Positions 24,456 through 34,654 of a stretch of DNA of 64,000 bases are shown here, piece by piece. The position numbers and the translations under genes were made by a program. Below the pieces are notes generated by a model that searched no databases, was not told the DNA's origin, and worked only from the letters and a program-made list of their open reading frames with translations. The number at the start of each line of letters is the position of its first letter. The first letter of the stretch is position 1. The DNA is from Streptomyces acidiscabies (GTDB taxonomy: Bacteria; Actinomycetota; Actinomycetes; Streptomycetales; Streptomycetaceae), in contig NZ_JAGJBY010000001.1 in assembly GCF_020010905.1 (NCBI RefSeq), positions 62,001 through 126,000 on the forward strand. Reading direction: 5' to 3'.

Positions 24456-27400
24456 ATGGGTTACACGATTCCGGGCTGGCTGGACGACGTCCTGGACTTC
24501 ATCGGGATCAACTTCCCCAACGTGGACGAGGACGACTACCGCGAAATGGCAGAGGCCATACGGGAGTTCGCGGACCATTTCGAGGGCCACGGCGGCGACG
24601 CGCACAAGGCGGTCACCCGGATCCTGTCCTCCTCCGAGGGCTGGGCCGTGGACGCGTTCGAGAAGCACTGGTACCAGGTGAAGGCCGGCCACCTGGAGAA
24701 ACTCCCGGGACTCGCACGGCTGTTCGCGGACGCCTGCGACATCCTCGCGGACATCGTCTACGGGATGAAGACCAAGGCCGAGATCGAACTCGGGGTGATG
24801 GCGGCCTCGGTGGGCATCTCGGCCGGGCTCGCCGTCGTGACCGGCGGCCTGTCCGCCCTGATCGGCGCGGCCGAGGTCACGGCGATGCGGCAGGTGGTCA
24901 AGCGGATCATCGACGAGGCGGTGGACCGGATCGTCGACGAGGTCATCGCCAAGCTCACCGAGCCGGTCAACGCCAAGCTGGAGGCGATGGTCGAGGACAT
25001 GGTGCTCGACCTGGCCGAGGGCGCGTTCTCCATGCCGGCCGGCGGCAGCAAGAGCGGGATGCAGCTCGCCTCGGCCGGCGGCGAGGGCAGCGGCGGCCCT
25101 GCGCCGGTCACCAGGATCGATCACGTCGAGTTCGAGGACGGTGCGGGGCGGGTATCGAGGCGCGGCAACGACCTGCATACGGCGGCGAGTTCGCCGTTGG
25201 GCAGGGCCAGGAACGCGTTCGGGCGGAGCAAAGGCCGCGACCCGTTCACCCAAGCCTTCGACAGCGTGCTGCACGGTGCGCTCAAGGGCACGGACAACGC
25301 GCTCGGCAAGATCGTCAAGCATGTCACCGAGACCGTCCCGGACCGGGTGAAGGCCACCTCCCGACTGCACAAGGGCAACGACCAGGGCGTCGGGGACAAG
25401 GCCCACAGCATCCACGTCGGAAAGCACGGCGGCGGTGACGGACTGCCCGGCTCAGGCTCCCGGCTCAAGATCGACGCGAGCGCCAAGCACGATCCTGATC
25501 TGCCGCAGCGTGCCAAGGACGCCCGAGCCCTGGCGAACAAGGAGACCTGCGGCGACCCGATCGACATGGCCACCGGCCAGCTGGTCATGGCGCAGACCGA
25601 CGTCGACCTGCCCGGCACCCTGTCGCTGACCCTGCGCCGTACTCACCTGACGGGCTACTCGCACGGCATCTGCTTCGGCCCGTCCTGGGCCTCGACCCTC
25701 GACGAGCGCCTGGAGCGCGAGCCCGGCGCCGACGGCGTGTGGTGGCGCCGGGAGGACGGCTCCAGCCTGTACTACCCGCGCACCCCGGACATCGTCAGCG
25801 ACCGCGTCGACCCGGTGGCGGGCGAGCGCCTGCCGTTGACGTACCGGTCCCAGGGCAGCAGGTACGTACTCGTGGTGCAGGACCAGCACTCCGGCCTGAC
25901 CCGGTACTTCGAGCCCGCCGAGGCCGCCGTCGGCATCTGGTGGCTGACCAGGATCGAGGACCGCAACCACAACCACATCGCCTTCGAGCGCGACGCGGAC
26001 GACACCCTGCTGGCGGTCGCCCACTCCGGCGGTTACCGTCTGACGCCGACCTGTGCCGAGGGCACCGGTCGGGTGACCGCCGTGCACGCCCTCACCGAGG
26101 ACGGCCCGCTGCGCCTGCGCGGCTACCGCTACGACGAGAGCGGTGACCTGGCCGAGGTGGTCAACGCCGTCGACGCGGCCACCCGCTTCACCTACGACGG
26201 CGCCCACCGCATCACCGGCTGGCGCGACAGCAACGACACCGTCTTCACGTACACCTACGACGACCGGGGCCGGGTCACCGCGACCCGGGGCAGCGACGGA
26301 TTCCTCGACTCCCGGGTCACGTACGGCGGTCCGGACACGGACGGCACCAGCACCGTCACCTACACCGACTCGCTCGGCCATGCCACCGTCCACCGCGCCA
26401 ACCCGCGCGGCCAGATCGTCGCGATCACGGACCCGCTCGGCAACACCACCACCCGGACCTGGGACGACCGCGACCATCTCCTCAGCCGCACCGACCCGCT
26501 GGGCCACACCGTGGTCCACCGCTACGACGACGCGGGGCACCTCGTCGCGGTCGTACGCCCCGACGGCAGCGAGACCACCGCCGAGTACGGCGCGTTCCCG
26601 CAGCCTCTCAGCGTCCGCACCCCCGACGGCAACGTCACCCGGCACACCTACGACGACCGCGGCAACCTCGCCTCCCTCACCACTCCCGCCGGCCGCACCA
26701 CCCGGTTCACCCACGACGAGGCGGGCCGTCCCACCGAGGTCATCGATCCGCTCGGCAACGTCACCACCATCCGCTGCGACGCGGCGGGCCTGCCGCAGGA
26801 GATCACGGACCCGCTCGGCGCGGTCACCCGCCAGACCCACGACGCTCTCGGCCGCCCCGTCACACGGACGGACCCCACCGGTGCGACGACTCGCCTTGAG
26901 TGGACGCCCGAGAACCAGTTGGCCCGGCGTGTCCGGCCGGACGGCACCAGCGAGTCCTGGACCTACGACGGCGAAGGGAACTGCACCACCCACGTCGATC
27001 CGCTGGGCGGCGAAACCCGTTTCGAGTACACCCACTTCGACCTGCTCACCGCCCGCACGACCCCCGACGGCGTGCGTCACGAGTTCGGCCACGACACCGA
27101 GCTGCGTCTCGCCCAGGTCACCAACTCCCAAGGACTCACCTGGAGTTACACCCGCGACGCGGCGGGCCGTCCGGTAGCCGAGACCGACTTCGACGATCGC
27201 GTGCTCACCTATCGGTACGACGCCGCAGGTCGCCTCGCCGCCCGCACGAACGACCTGGGCGAGACCACCACCTTCGAGCGCGACGCACTGGGCCGGCTCC
27301 TCCGTAAAGACGCCGCAGGCCAGGTCACCACCTATACCTACGACGGCAACGGCCGGCTCACCGAGGCCGTCAGCCCCGACGGCACCCGTCTGGCCATCGC

Positions 27401-29081
27401 CCGGGACCAGTACGGCCTGGTCCGCTCCGAGACCGTGGACGACCGGGAAATCGCCTACAGCTACGACGAGTTGGGGCGCCGCAACGGGCGTACGACCCCC
27501 GTCGGCGCGACGACCACGTGGCCGTACGACGCGGCGGGCCGCCGCACCCGCCTGGTCGCCTCCGGTCGCTCCGTCGACATCGCGTACGACGCGGCGGGCC
27601 GCGAACTCACCCGCCACGTCGGCGACTTCCTCACGCTGCACAGCACCTACGACACGCGGGGCCGGCTCGCCGCCCAGTCCGCCGTCGGCCGGGACGACGC
27701 CACCCTCCAGCGCCGCGCCTACACCTATCGGGGCGACGGTCATCTCACCGTCCTCGACGACCAGTTGAACGGCCCGCGCCACTTCGACCTCGACGCGGTC
27801 GGCCGCGTCACCACCGTCCACGCCGAGGGCTGGACCGAGACCTACGCCTACGACGCGGCCGGCAACCAGGCGTACGCCGCCTGGCCCGCCCCGCACCCCG
27901 GCCAGGAGGCCACCGGCGACCGTGCCTACACCGGCACCCGCATCACCCGTGCCGGAAACGTCCGCTACGAACATGACGCGCTGGGCCGGGTCACCTTGCG
28001 CCGCAAGACTCGGCTGTCGCGCAAGCCGGAGACCTGGCACTACGAGTGGGACACCGAGGACCGGCTCGTCCAGGTCATCACCCCGGACAGCACCCGCTGG
28101 CGCTACACCTACGACCCGCTGGGGCGCCGCACCGCGAAGCTCCGCCTCGGCGCCGACGGCGAAACGGTCGTCGAACGCGTCGACTTCACCTGGGACGGCA
28201 TGACGCTGTGCGAACAGACGACACGCTCCGCCGACCTGCCGAACCCGGTCACCCTCACCTGGGACCACCAGGGACTGAAACCCATCGCCCAGACCGAGCG
28301 CATCAGCGCGGCCGAGGCTCCGCAGCAGGAGATCGACTCCCGCTTCTTCGCGATCGTCACCGACCTCGTCGGCTCGCCCCGCGAACTCGTCGACGAACAG
28401 GGCGACATCGCCTGGCGCACCCGCACCACCCTCTGGGGCTCGACCACCTGGAACACCGGCGCCACCACCTACACCCCGCTGCGCTTCCCCGGTCAGTACA
28501 GCGACCCCGAGACCGGCCTGCACCACAACTGCTTCCGCCACTACGACCCGGAAACCGCCCGCTACCTCACCGCCGACCCCCTGGGCCTGGCGCCCACGCC
28601 CAACCCCGCGTCGTACGTGCACAATCCGCACACATGGGCGGACCCGCTGGGACTCGCGCCCTGTGACGAGGACACGATCTCGGTCTACCGCAAGCAGACC
28701 GACCATCCGCTGAGCCAGCGCATTCACATCGGTGAGAACGGCGAGGTGACCCTCACCGGCAAGGGCAAGCTCTATGTGAACATGAGCGACGACATCCGGC
28801 ACACCATCGAATACCGGGGTGACGGCGGGCAGATCATCTCCTTCGACGTCTCAAGAGAATACCGGGACTGGATCAGAGAATCGGCTCTGCCGCAGGACAA
28901 GGACGATCATCCGGACGGTCACGCCTTCACGCGGGGAGAATGGAAGGAGCTCCTCAAGGAATACCCGGAAATCTCCGATCCGACCAAGGGGGCGGACCTC
29001 TACGGAATCCCGAACAAGCTTTTTGACGGCCTGCGTGCCGAGATCGTCCGCAACTCCGGGCGTGTCGTACAGGAAGGGTAG
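24456..29081 (+). CDS. Rhs/YD-repeat polymorphic toxin, copy 2
   Basis: A 1541-residue paralogue of the gene at 15958 with the same order: WXG100-like head, DUF6531-type segment, YD repeats, Rhs core and a 139-residue tip. Differences are scattered substitutions and short deletions, for example loss of a GQGGHG stretch after SMPAGG and a shorter linker near GKHGGGDGLPG. The toxin tip differs from copy 1 at only a few positions (VSFDV to ISFDV, GDSF to GHAF, GSDLYGIPH to GADLYGIPN). ATG 24456 is chosen, not an upstream in-frame ORF extension, because GAGGGAC is well spaced and it aligns with the start of copy 1. Confidence 0.85.
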   Translation: MGYTIPGWLDDVLDFIGINFPNVDEDDYREMAEAIREFADHFEGHGGDAHKAVTRILSSSEGWAVDAFEKHWYQVKAGHLEKLPGLARLFADACDILADIVYGMKTKAEIELGVMAASVGISAGLAVVTGGLSALIGAAEVTAMRQVVKRIIDEAVDRIVDEVIAKLTEPVNAKLEAMVEDMVLDLAEGAFSMPAGGSKSGMQLASAGGEGSGGPAPVTRIDHVEFEDGAGRVSRRGNDLHTAASSPLGRARNAFGRSKGRDPFTQAFDSVLHGALKGTDNALGKIVKHVTETVPDRVKATSRLHKGNDQGVGDKAHSIHVGKHGGGDGLPGSGSRLKIDASAKHDPDLPQRAKDARALANKETCGDPIDMATGQLVMAQTDVDLPGTLSLTLRRTHLTGYSHGICFGPSWASTLDERLEREPGADGVWWRREDGSSLYYPRTPDIVSDRVDPVAGERLPLTYRSQGSRYVLVVQDQHSGLTRYFEPAEAAVGIWWLTRIEDRNHNHIAFERDADDTLLAVAHSGGYRLTPTCAEGTGRVTAVHALTEDGPLRLRGYRYDESGDLAEVVNAVDAATRFTYDGAHRITGWRDSNDTVFTYTYDDRGRVTATRGSDGFLDSRVTYGGPDTDGTSTVTYTDSLGHATVHRANPRGQIVAITDPLGNTTTRTWDDRDHLLSRTDPLGHTVVHRYDDAGHLVAVVRPDGSETTAEYGAFPQPLSVRTPDGNVTRHTYDDRGNLASLTTPAGRTTRFTHDEAGRPTEVIDPLGNVTTIRCDAAGLPQEITDPLGAVTRQTHDALGRPVTRTDPTGATTRLEWTPENQLARRVRPDGTSESWTYDGEGNCTTHVDPLGGETRFEYTHFDLLTARTTPDGVRHEFGHDTELRLAQVTNSQGLTWSYTRDAAGRPVAETDFDDRVLTYRYDAAGRLAARTNDLGETTTFERDALGRLLRKDAAGQVTTYTYDGNGRLTEAVSPDGTRLAIARDQYGLVRSETVDDREIAYSYDELGRRNGRTTPVGATTTWPYDAAGRRTRLVASGRSVDIAYDAAGRELTRHVGDFLTLHSTYDTRGRLAAQSAVGRDDATLQRRAYTYRGDGHLTVLDDQLNGPRHFDLDAVGRVTTVHAEGWTETYAYDAAGNQAYAAWPAPHPGQEATGDRAYTGTRITRAGNVRYEHDALGRVTLRRKTRLSRKPETWHYEWDTEDRLVQVITPDSTRWRYTYDPLGRRTAKLRLGADGETVVERVDFTWDGMTLCEQTTRSADLPNPVTLTWDHQGLKPIAQTERISAAEAPQQEIDSRFFAIVTDLVGSPRELVDEQGDIAWRTRTTLWGSTTWNTGATTYTPLRFPGQYSDPETGLHHNCFRHYDPETARYLTADPLGLAPTPNPASYVHNPHTWADPLGLAPCDEDTISVYRKQTDHPLSQRIHIGENGEVTLTGKGKLYVNMSDDIRHTIEYRGDGGQIISFDVSREYRDWIRESALPQDKDDHPDGHAFTRGEWKELLKEYPEISDPTKGADLYGIPNKLFDGLRAEIVRNSGRVVQEG

Positions 29082-29090
29082 GATCGCACC

Positions 29091-29669
29091 ATGATCCATA
29101 GCAAGGAGAGCGTCGCCGCCGAACGGGATCGGGTACGGCGACGGCCCGACGTGGAGTCGGCTCCGCCGGTTCTGGCCGCCTACACCGTCGATGTCGCCGA
29201 AGGTTCCACGGAGGAGTACGCACAGCGAGTGCGTGATGTCCTTTCCGCAGTGCTCCAGCTGGCCTGCACGGCCGAGTTCGGCGACGACGATCTACCGGTG
29301 GACGATTTTCCGGACTGGTTCACGGAGATCTCCACTCGGGACAGTGAGAATCGGGATGGTGAGACTCCGCAGGAATTCACCCGGGAGGGGCGTGCCGCTT
29401 TCCTGACCAAGAGCGGAAAGGAGAATTCCTGGAGCCTTCAGAACTGGATCTACCGGTTCGATCCGGACGAGGAATCCCGTGGCTGGGAGTTCTGGGACGT
29501 CACCCCCGTGGGCCCGGCGCGGGTCCATGTCTGGGTGGACAGTTGGGGGGAGTCCTTTTTCGGCTCCCTGGACCTGTTGTGGCTGCTGTACACGGCCGGC
29601 GCCTCACACGTCGAAGGGCCGGAGATCCACAAGGCGGGCACGTGGGCGTCGGAAGCGGGCGGCAGGTGA
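29091..29669 (+). CDS. Putative immunity protein for Rhs toxin copy 2
   Basis: A 192-residue paralogue of the gene at 20620, starting 9 bp after the second Rhs stop. It carries an extra SENRD segment near residue 85 and many substitutions elsewhere, but keeps NWIYRFDPDEESRGWEFW and the WVDSWGESFFGSLDL block, which are likely structural or toxin-contacting. It is acidic with no signal peptide, as expected of a cytosolic neutraliser. Its stop lies 21 bp from the convergent stop of the AAA ATPase. Confidence 0.65.
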   Translation: MIHSKESVAAERDRVRRRPDVESAPPVLAAYTVDVAEGSTEEYAQRVRDVLSAVLQLACTAEFGDDDLPVDDFPDWFTEISTRDSENRDGETPQEFTREGRAAFLTKSGKENSWSLQNWIYRFDPDEESRGWEFWDVTPVGPARVHVWVDSWGESFFGSLDLLWLLYTAGASHVEGPEIHKAGTWASEAGGR

Positions 29670-29690
29670 CGGAGGCGGCGGGAGGAGCCT

Positions 29691-32600
29691 TCACCGCTGA
29701 TCGGCGGCTCGTCCGATAGCCTGCTCGACCGCCGCGATGCGCTCCGCGAGGTTTTCCAGCGCGGCGACGGCTCGGCCCATCGGGTCGGTTCCATCTTTCG
29801 GGGCATAGGACGCTTTTATTGCTTCCCAGCGCTTCGCTTGCTCGTCCGAAAGGGTTCCTCTCAGCTCGCCTAGTTTCAGCAGGTTCGACTCTGCGCCGCT
29901 GGTCAATGTGTGTGCCTCGGCGAGGAAGTGGTCTTCTATGGTGGCGTCTAGTTCGCTTTCGTTCATTGCGGGGCGTATGCGTTGGGTGATGCGGTTCATT
30001 GTTCGGTAGGAGCCTTGGAGGCGGAACGGGGGTTCGGTTCGGGTTGTGGGGGATTGGGCGGCGGAATTGATGTATGCGGCGTTTACCGCCAGGACCGTTT
30101 GCCTGGCCCGTAGGACGTGGCGGATCACGGAGACGATCTCGTTGGTTTCAGCGGTGGTGTAGGGGTGGTGGAGGCGGTCCTGGGTTGCTGTGGGGTCGTT
30201 CTGGGCCAGGCGGGTGAAGAGGGCCAGGTCTGTGCGGGCGCGGCCGGACAGGGGGGACAGGACGGGGTTTGAGGTGAGGGCGTTTTCCAGGAAGCTTTCG
30301 GCGAATGCTGTTTCTTTTCCGGTGAGGACGTCGCCTAGGTTCCATACGTCTGCCCGGTTCGCCAGCATGTCGGGGACGCGGAATTTTGCACCGGACTCCG
30401 TGTAGGGGTTGCCTGCCATGCAGACGGCGAATCGTTTGCCCCGTAGGTCGAAAGTTCTGGGTTCTCCGTTCTCCACTCCGTCTATGCGTCGGGTCGCGTC
30501 GCAGAGGGGGATGAATTTCTGGAGGAACTCGGGGGAGACGTGTTGGATGTCGTCCAGGTACAGGAGCGTGTTGTTTCCTGCGGCCAGCGCGAAGTTGACC
30601 TTTTCTATTTCCTGTCGGGCCGTCGCATTGGGGGCCTCTGCCGGGTCCAGCGAAGTGACGTCGTGGCCCAGTGCCGGTCCGCTGATTTTTACCAGCATCA
30701 GGCCCAGCCGGTCCGCCACGTATTCCATGAGGGTCGTTTTTCCGTATCCCGGTGGGGAGATCAGGAGGAGAAGGCCGCCGGTGTCGGTGCGTTTTGTTTC
30801 TCCGGCGGTGCCCAGTTGTCGTGCGAAGTTGTCGCCGATCAGCGGCAGGTACACCTCGTCGATCAGGCGGTTGCGGACGAAGGTCGTCATGGGACGGGCC
30901 CGGTGCTCGGACAGTCGCAGGCGGGAGCGCTCCGCCGCCACCAGTTCGCCGCGCCGCTGCTGGTAGGCGCGGAAGGCGGGTACGTCGTGCTCCTCGAACT
31001 CGGCGGTTCTGGCGAGGAATTCGTCGAGGCGGAGTGTCAACTTGCCGTCGGTGACCCGTGGATGGGGAGCCAGCAGGCCCTCGACCGTCACGGTGGGTGA
31101 GGCGTCCACCGAGTACCGCGTCAACTCCGGGCACAGTTCGGCTGCTACGGCCTCGGCCAGCTCACCTTCCGTCAGTTCCAGGCCACTTGAGGAGGCGTAC
31201 GCCGACAGCCATGACTCCATGAGCTGCCGGCGCTCCGCCAGTACCGTCAAGGCCGCGAAGTCGTCGTAGACGGAACTCCCCGCGACGGAACGGAACTTGT
31301 CGAGGAGGGTTCGTGCGGGCTCACTCAGGACGAACCCCTCGGGGCCGGTGGTCAGTTCCTCGAAGAGGTACTCGGCGGCAGGGCGTGATCCGCCGAGGGC
31401 GGAGGCCAACTCGTCCAGCAGGTCAGGGAGTCCGGGTGCCGTGCCGAACATCCGGCTGACGCGGGCGAGGGAGACGGCTCGCCGGGTCCAGGTCTCGCGG
31501 GCGTCGGCGCCGATGCCGTACGTCCAGGCCAGGTGGGCGGCGGCGCGGGCGGCGGGCTCGTGGCGGAGGGTACCCACATGGTCGTACACGGGTAGTACCG
31601 CGCGCAGGATCGCGGTCGCGTCGTGGTCGTGGACGCCGCGCTCGTACCCCTCGTCGTACGACTCCAGAGCTACCTGGCGTACGAGGGCGGCGAGGTCGTC
31701 GGTCGTCGTGAGGGTGGTGGGGCCGGGGTCGCGCAGGAGCCGGGCGGCTAGGTGTTCGGCTCGGCTGACCTGCGGGGATTCGGAGGGGAGGGTGCGGTCC
31801 CAGTAGGGGCGGGCGGCGGTGAGGGCGGGGTCGGTGACGGGGGCGCGGTAGTCCGTGCCGGTGAGGGCGAAGGCCAGGCCGTCACCCTGGGGTACGAGGG
31901 TGAGGTCGAGGGGCTGGGTGGTGACGGTGAAGCGGTGGGCGCCCAGGCGCAGGGTGCGGCCGTCGTCGGCGTACAGGTCGGTGCGGTCACGCAGGGCGCG
32001 GGTCGCCTCCTGGTGGGCGGCGCGCAGGCGGCCGTCCAGCTCCTCCGCCCGTACGGAGTCGCCCAGTTGACGGAGTTCGTCGGCGGTGCGGCGGATCTTC
32101 GCGACCATCGGATCGGAGGCGAAGTGGGTGCTGACGGCGTCCGCGTCGGGGAGGGCCGCGGCGCGGCGGGCGATGGTTTCCAGGACGCGTGCGGCGGAGG
32201 TGGCGAGGTGTTCGGCGCGGCGGGCCCGGGCGTCCAGGAGGCTCTGTTTGCGAGCGGTGAAGGTGTCGGCCAACTCGGCTCGCTGGTCGTCGAGTTGGGC
32301 CAGGAAATCGTCGAACTCGGCGAAGCGGGACTCCAGGTTCTCCAACCGGACGAGGACTCCCGCGAGGTGGGTGTCGCAGGCGTCCGGCGTGTCCGCCGCC
32401 GCGAGCGCGGCGGTGACGGTCTGGCCCAACAGGGCGAATTCGGCGGCGAATTCGGCGCGGCCCTCACTGTCGCGCAGGCTGCGGCGACGGGCGTCGAGGA
32501 CGGCGCGGGCGCGGTTGACGCCGCCGAGGACGTCGGCGATGCGCTCCAGCACGGCCGTCCGTACGGTCGCGTCCCCGATGTCGAGGCCCGCCACCACCTC

Positions 32601-34556
32601 GGTGACGGTGCGCAGCCCCTCCCCCAGGGCCTCGATGCGGTCGGCGACGGGGCCCGCCTCCGCGACGGTCGTGATGGCGCCCGCGTCGGCCGACAGCCTT
32701 CCCATGTCGGTCTGTTGGGCGTCGAAGGCGTCCGGCCGGGCCAGGTGCTCGACGGCCCGCCGCCCGAACCGGTCGAGGTCGGCGCCGGCCTCCTCGGACA
32801 ACGCGTCGATGCGGGGCAGGTCGGCGTACCGCAGCTCCTTCAGCGTCAGCAAGTGGCCTTGTGCGTGCCGGAGTTCGGTCAGGCCGTCCACCCAGGCGGC
32901 GGCCGTGCGCGGGGCCTCGCCGCGCAACCGCCGTACAACGGAGGCGAGTTGTCCGGCGGCCTCGTCGAGGGCGTCGGCGGCCTGGCGGGTGAGGGCGCGG
33001 ACGGTGCGGAACTCGGCGAGGACCTGTTCGGCGGTGGCCCGGACGTCCGCCAACCGGGCGCCGAGGCCGCCGAGTTCGTCGTCGGCGAGCCAGTGGTGGA
33101 CGTCAACTGCCCTTGCGCAGGCGGCGACCAGGGCCTCGTGCCCCTCGACCGTCGCGGTGGTCTCCCCCACCGACCGCGCGATCGAGAGGCAGTCGGCGAT
33201 CCCCCGCACCAGGTCGGCGTTCCCCACCCGGCCCAGCGCCCCGCCCCCTCCCCCGGCCTGTGCGTGCAGGTCGGAGACGTACGGCGACGCCCAGCGCCGC
33301 ACGGTGTGCACGTGCCCCGGCTCCTCGCCGGCCCGCAGCACCAGCAACTCCCCGTCGTCCCACCGCGCCCACCCCTGGCAGGGCAGCGGCGCGGCGAACT
33401 CCTTGCGGATGGTGTTGTACGACAGCAGCAGCGCCCGGCCGTCGCCGGCGAAGGCGTAGAGGACGTCCTCCCCGTACGGCGAGCGCACCTCGCGCTCGAA
33501 CTCCAGCCCCCCGGCGTCGAGTTCGAAGGTCTTGTGCGCGCCGGAGGCCAGGCAGTGGCCGCCGGGGAAGACGATGCCCTGGTCGTCGGGGAGGCGGCGG
33601 CAGGCCTGCCCGATGCCGTCGAGCCGGACGACGGTCCGGGTCAGGGTGTTGACGACGAGGTACCGGTGGCCGGGTTCGCGGTAGGGGCGGACCCGGACGA
33701 GGACCAGGGGGCCTACGCGGGCGTGCGCGATGTCGGCGTCAGCGAGGGACTGGAGGGCTTCGGTGACGGGCTCGGTGTGGAGGACGTCACCCGCGTCACC
33801 CTGGTCGCTTCTGCCGCCCCGCTCTCCCCTCGCGTCCGCGTCACCCCCGTCGGCCGCAAGAGTGAGAACGCCCTCCGACGTCGAGACCCGCAGCCCCTCC
33901 GGAAGCCGCGCGTAGCGCCCCTGGACGTGGTCCTCCCGTACTACCTCCGTCCAGCGGAAGTCGTACCTCTCAGGTCGTACGAGGTCCCGGTCGCCCCGCG
34001 CGTCGAGGAACTCCGGCCGCCCGCCCGGCGTGATGGACCACCGCAGGACGCGGATGTCGTCGGTCTTCTCGCCGGTCCGGAAGACGGCCAGCAGCCGGTC
34101 GTCTGTGAGGTGGAGGCGCAGGAGCCGGGCCTGCCGGTAGTAGCGGTGGAGGTCGGTGAACTCCCGTACGAAGTCGGGGGAGTCGAGGAGCCCGGGCAGG
34201 GCGTCGGCCGGGACGCGGTTCAACTCGCGGTCGTGCAGGGCGAGTACGTCGGAGACCCGGCGTCCGGCGCGGCTGTCGCCGTCGGCGCCGGTGTCGTACC
34301 CGTCATACCCGCCATACCCGCCATACCCGAAGAGGAGGAAGCCGCCGATGCCCACAATGTCCCGGGGCAGGACGGGGTGTTCGGTGCGCAGGGCTTCCGT
34401 GCCGGTGAGGGTGAGGCCGGTGGCGCCGAACTCCGCGACCCGGCGGGCGTTCAACTCCTCGGTGTGCCGGGCGAGTTCGGTGGCCTGGGCGGCGAGTCGG
34501 TCGCGGAGGAGTTCGTAGGTGCCGGGGTCGACACCGTCGTACGCCTGTGAACTCAA
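29691..34556 (-). CDS. Large AAA ATPase ('DNA repair ATPase' family) paired with flotillin
   Basis: A 1621-residue protein. The first 500 residues are beta-rich (propeller-like), with a glycine-tyrosine run GYGGYGGYDGYD. The middle is long coiled-coil helix. The C-terminus is an AAA module with Walker A PPGYGKTT near residue 1272 and Walker B LLYLDDIQH. The family is annotated DNA repair ATPase, but the link to repair is weak. Its constant neighbour is a flotillin, so a membrane-linked remodelling role is equally plausible. The start is TTG with GGGGGAG just upstream. The gene follows the flotillin gene by 98 bp, with a hairpin between. The last residues are a short helix. Confidence 0.75.
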   Translation of the reverse strand: MSSQAYDGVDPGTYELLRDRLAAQATELARHTEELNARRVAEFGATGLTLTGTEALRTEHPVLPRDIVGIGGFLLFGYGGYGGYDGYDTGADGDSRAGRRVSDVLALHDRELNRVPADALPGLLDSPDFVREFTDLHRYYRQARLLRLHLTDDRLLAVFRTGEKTDDIRVLRWSITPGGRPEFLDARGDRDLVRPERYDFRWTEVVREDHVQGRYARLPEGLRVSTSEGVLTLAADGGDADARGERGGRSDQGDAGDVLHTEPVTEALQSLADADIAHARVGPLVLVRVRPYREPGHRYLVVNTLTRTVVRLDGIGQACRRLPDDQGIVFPGGHCLASGAHKTFELDAGGLEFEREVRSPYGEDVLYAFAGDGRALLLSYNTIRKEFAAPLPCQGWARWDDGELLVLRAGEEPGHVHTVRRWASPYVSDLHAQAGGGGGALGRVGNADLVRGIADCLSIARSVGETTATVEGHEALVAACARAVDVHHWLADDELGGLGARLADVRATAEQVLAEFRTVRALTRQAADALDEAAGQLASVVRRLRGEAPRTAAAWVDGLTELRHAQGHLLTLKELRYADLPRIDALSEEAGADLDRFGRRAVEHLARPDAFDAQQTDMGRLSADAGAITTVAEAGPVADRIEALGEGLRTVTEVVAGLDIGDATVRTAVLERIADVLGGVNRARAVLDARRRSLRDSEGRAEFAAEFALLGQTVTAALAAADTPDACDTHLAGVLVRLENLESRFAEFDDFLAQLDDQRAELADTFTARKQSLLDARARRAEHLATSAARVLETIARRAAALPDADAVSTHFASDPMVAKIRRTADELRQLGDSVRAEELDGRLRAAHQEATRALRDRTDLYADDGRTLRLGAHRFTVTTQPLDLTLVPQGDGLAFALTGTDYRAPVTDPALTAARPYWDRTLPSESPQVSRAEHLAARLLRDPGPTTLTTTDDLAALVRQVALESYDEGYERGVHDHDATAILRAVLPVYDHVGTLRHEPAARAAAHLAWTYGIGADARETWTRRAVSLARVSRMFGTAPGLPDLLDELASALGGSRPAAEYLFEELTTGPEGFVLSEPARTLLDKFRSVAGSSVYDDFAALTVLAERRQLMESWLSAYASSSGLELTEGELAEAVAAELCPELTRYSVDASPTVTVEGLLAPHPRVTDGKLTLRLDEFLARTAEFEEHDVPAFRAYQQRRGELVAAERSRLRLSEHRARPMTTFVRNRLIDEVYLPLIGDNFARQLGTAGETKRTDTGGLLLLISPPGYGKTTLMEYVADRLGLMLVKISGPALGHDVTSLDPAEAPNATARQEIEKVNFALAAGNNTLLYLDDIQHVSPEFLQKFIPLCDATRRIDGVENGEPRTFDLRGKRFAVCMAGNPYTESGAKFRVPDMLANRADVWNLGDVLTGKETAFAESFLENALTSNPVLSPLSGRARTDLALFTRLAQNDPTATQDRLHHPYTTAETNEIVSVIRHVLRARQTVLAVNAAYINSAAQSPTTRTEPPFRLQGSYRTMNRITQRIRPAMNESELDATIEDHFLAEAHTLTSGAESNLLKLGELRGTLSDEQAKRWEAIKASYAPKDGTDPMGRAVAALENLAERIAAVEQAIGRAADQR

Positions 34557-34598
34557 CTGCTCCCCCAGGGGTGTTGTCTTCGGTGGGTCGTCAGGGTG

Positions 34599-34649
34599 GG
34601 CGGGACGCCGGAACTGCTGCCCCCCGCGCGGCAGCTACGGCGTCCCGCC
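34599..34649. terminator. Hairpin between flotillin and ATPase genes
   Basis: A 12-bp perfect stem (GGCGGGACGCCG and its complement), extended by CTGC/GCAG across a 3-nt internal loop, lies just after the flotillin stop on the minus strand. It may attenuate rather than stop transcription into the ATPase gene, setting the ratio of the two products. Confidence 0.6.
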
Positions 34650-34654
34650 GAGGG

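Larger units (their letters stand above)
24443..29690 (+). repeat. Right copy of duplicated Rhs toxin-immunity locus
   Basis: This is the counterpart of 15945-21195, in the same orientation and about 8.5 kb away. The two copies flank the FG-GAP gene and the tRNA-Pro remnant, so unequal recombination between them would delete or amplify that interval. Confidence 0.85.
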
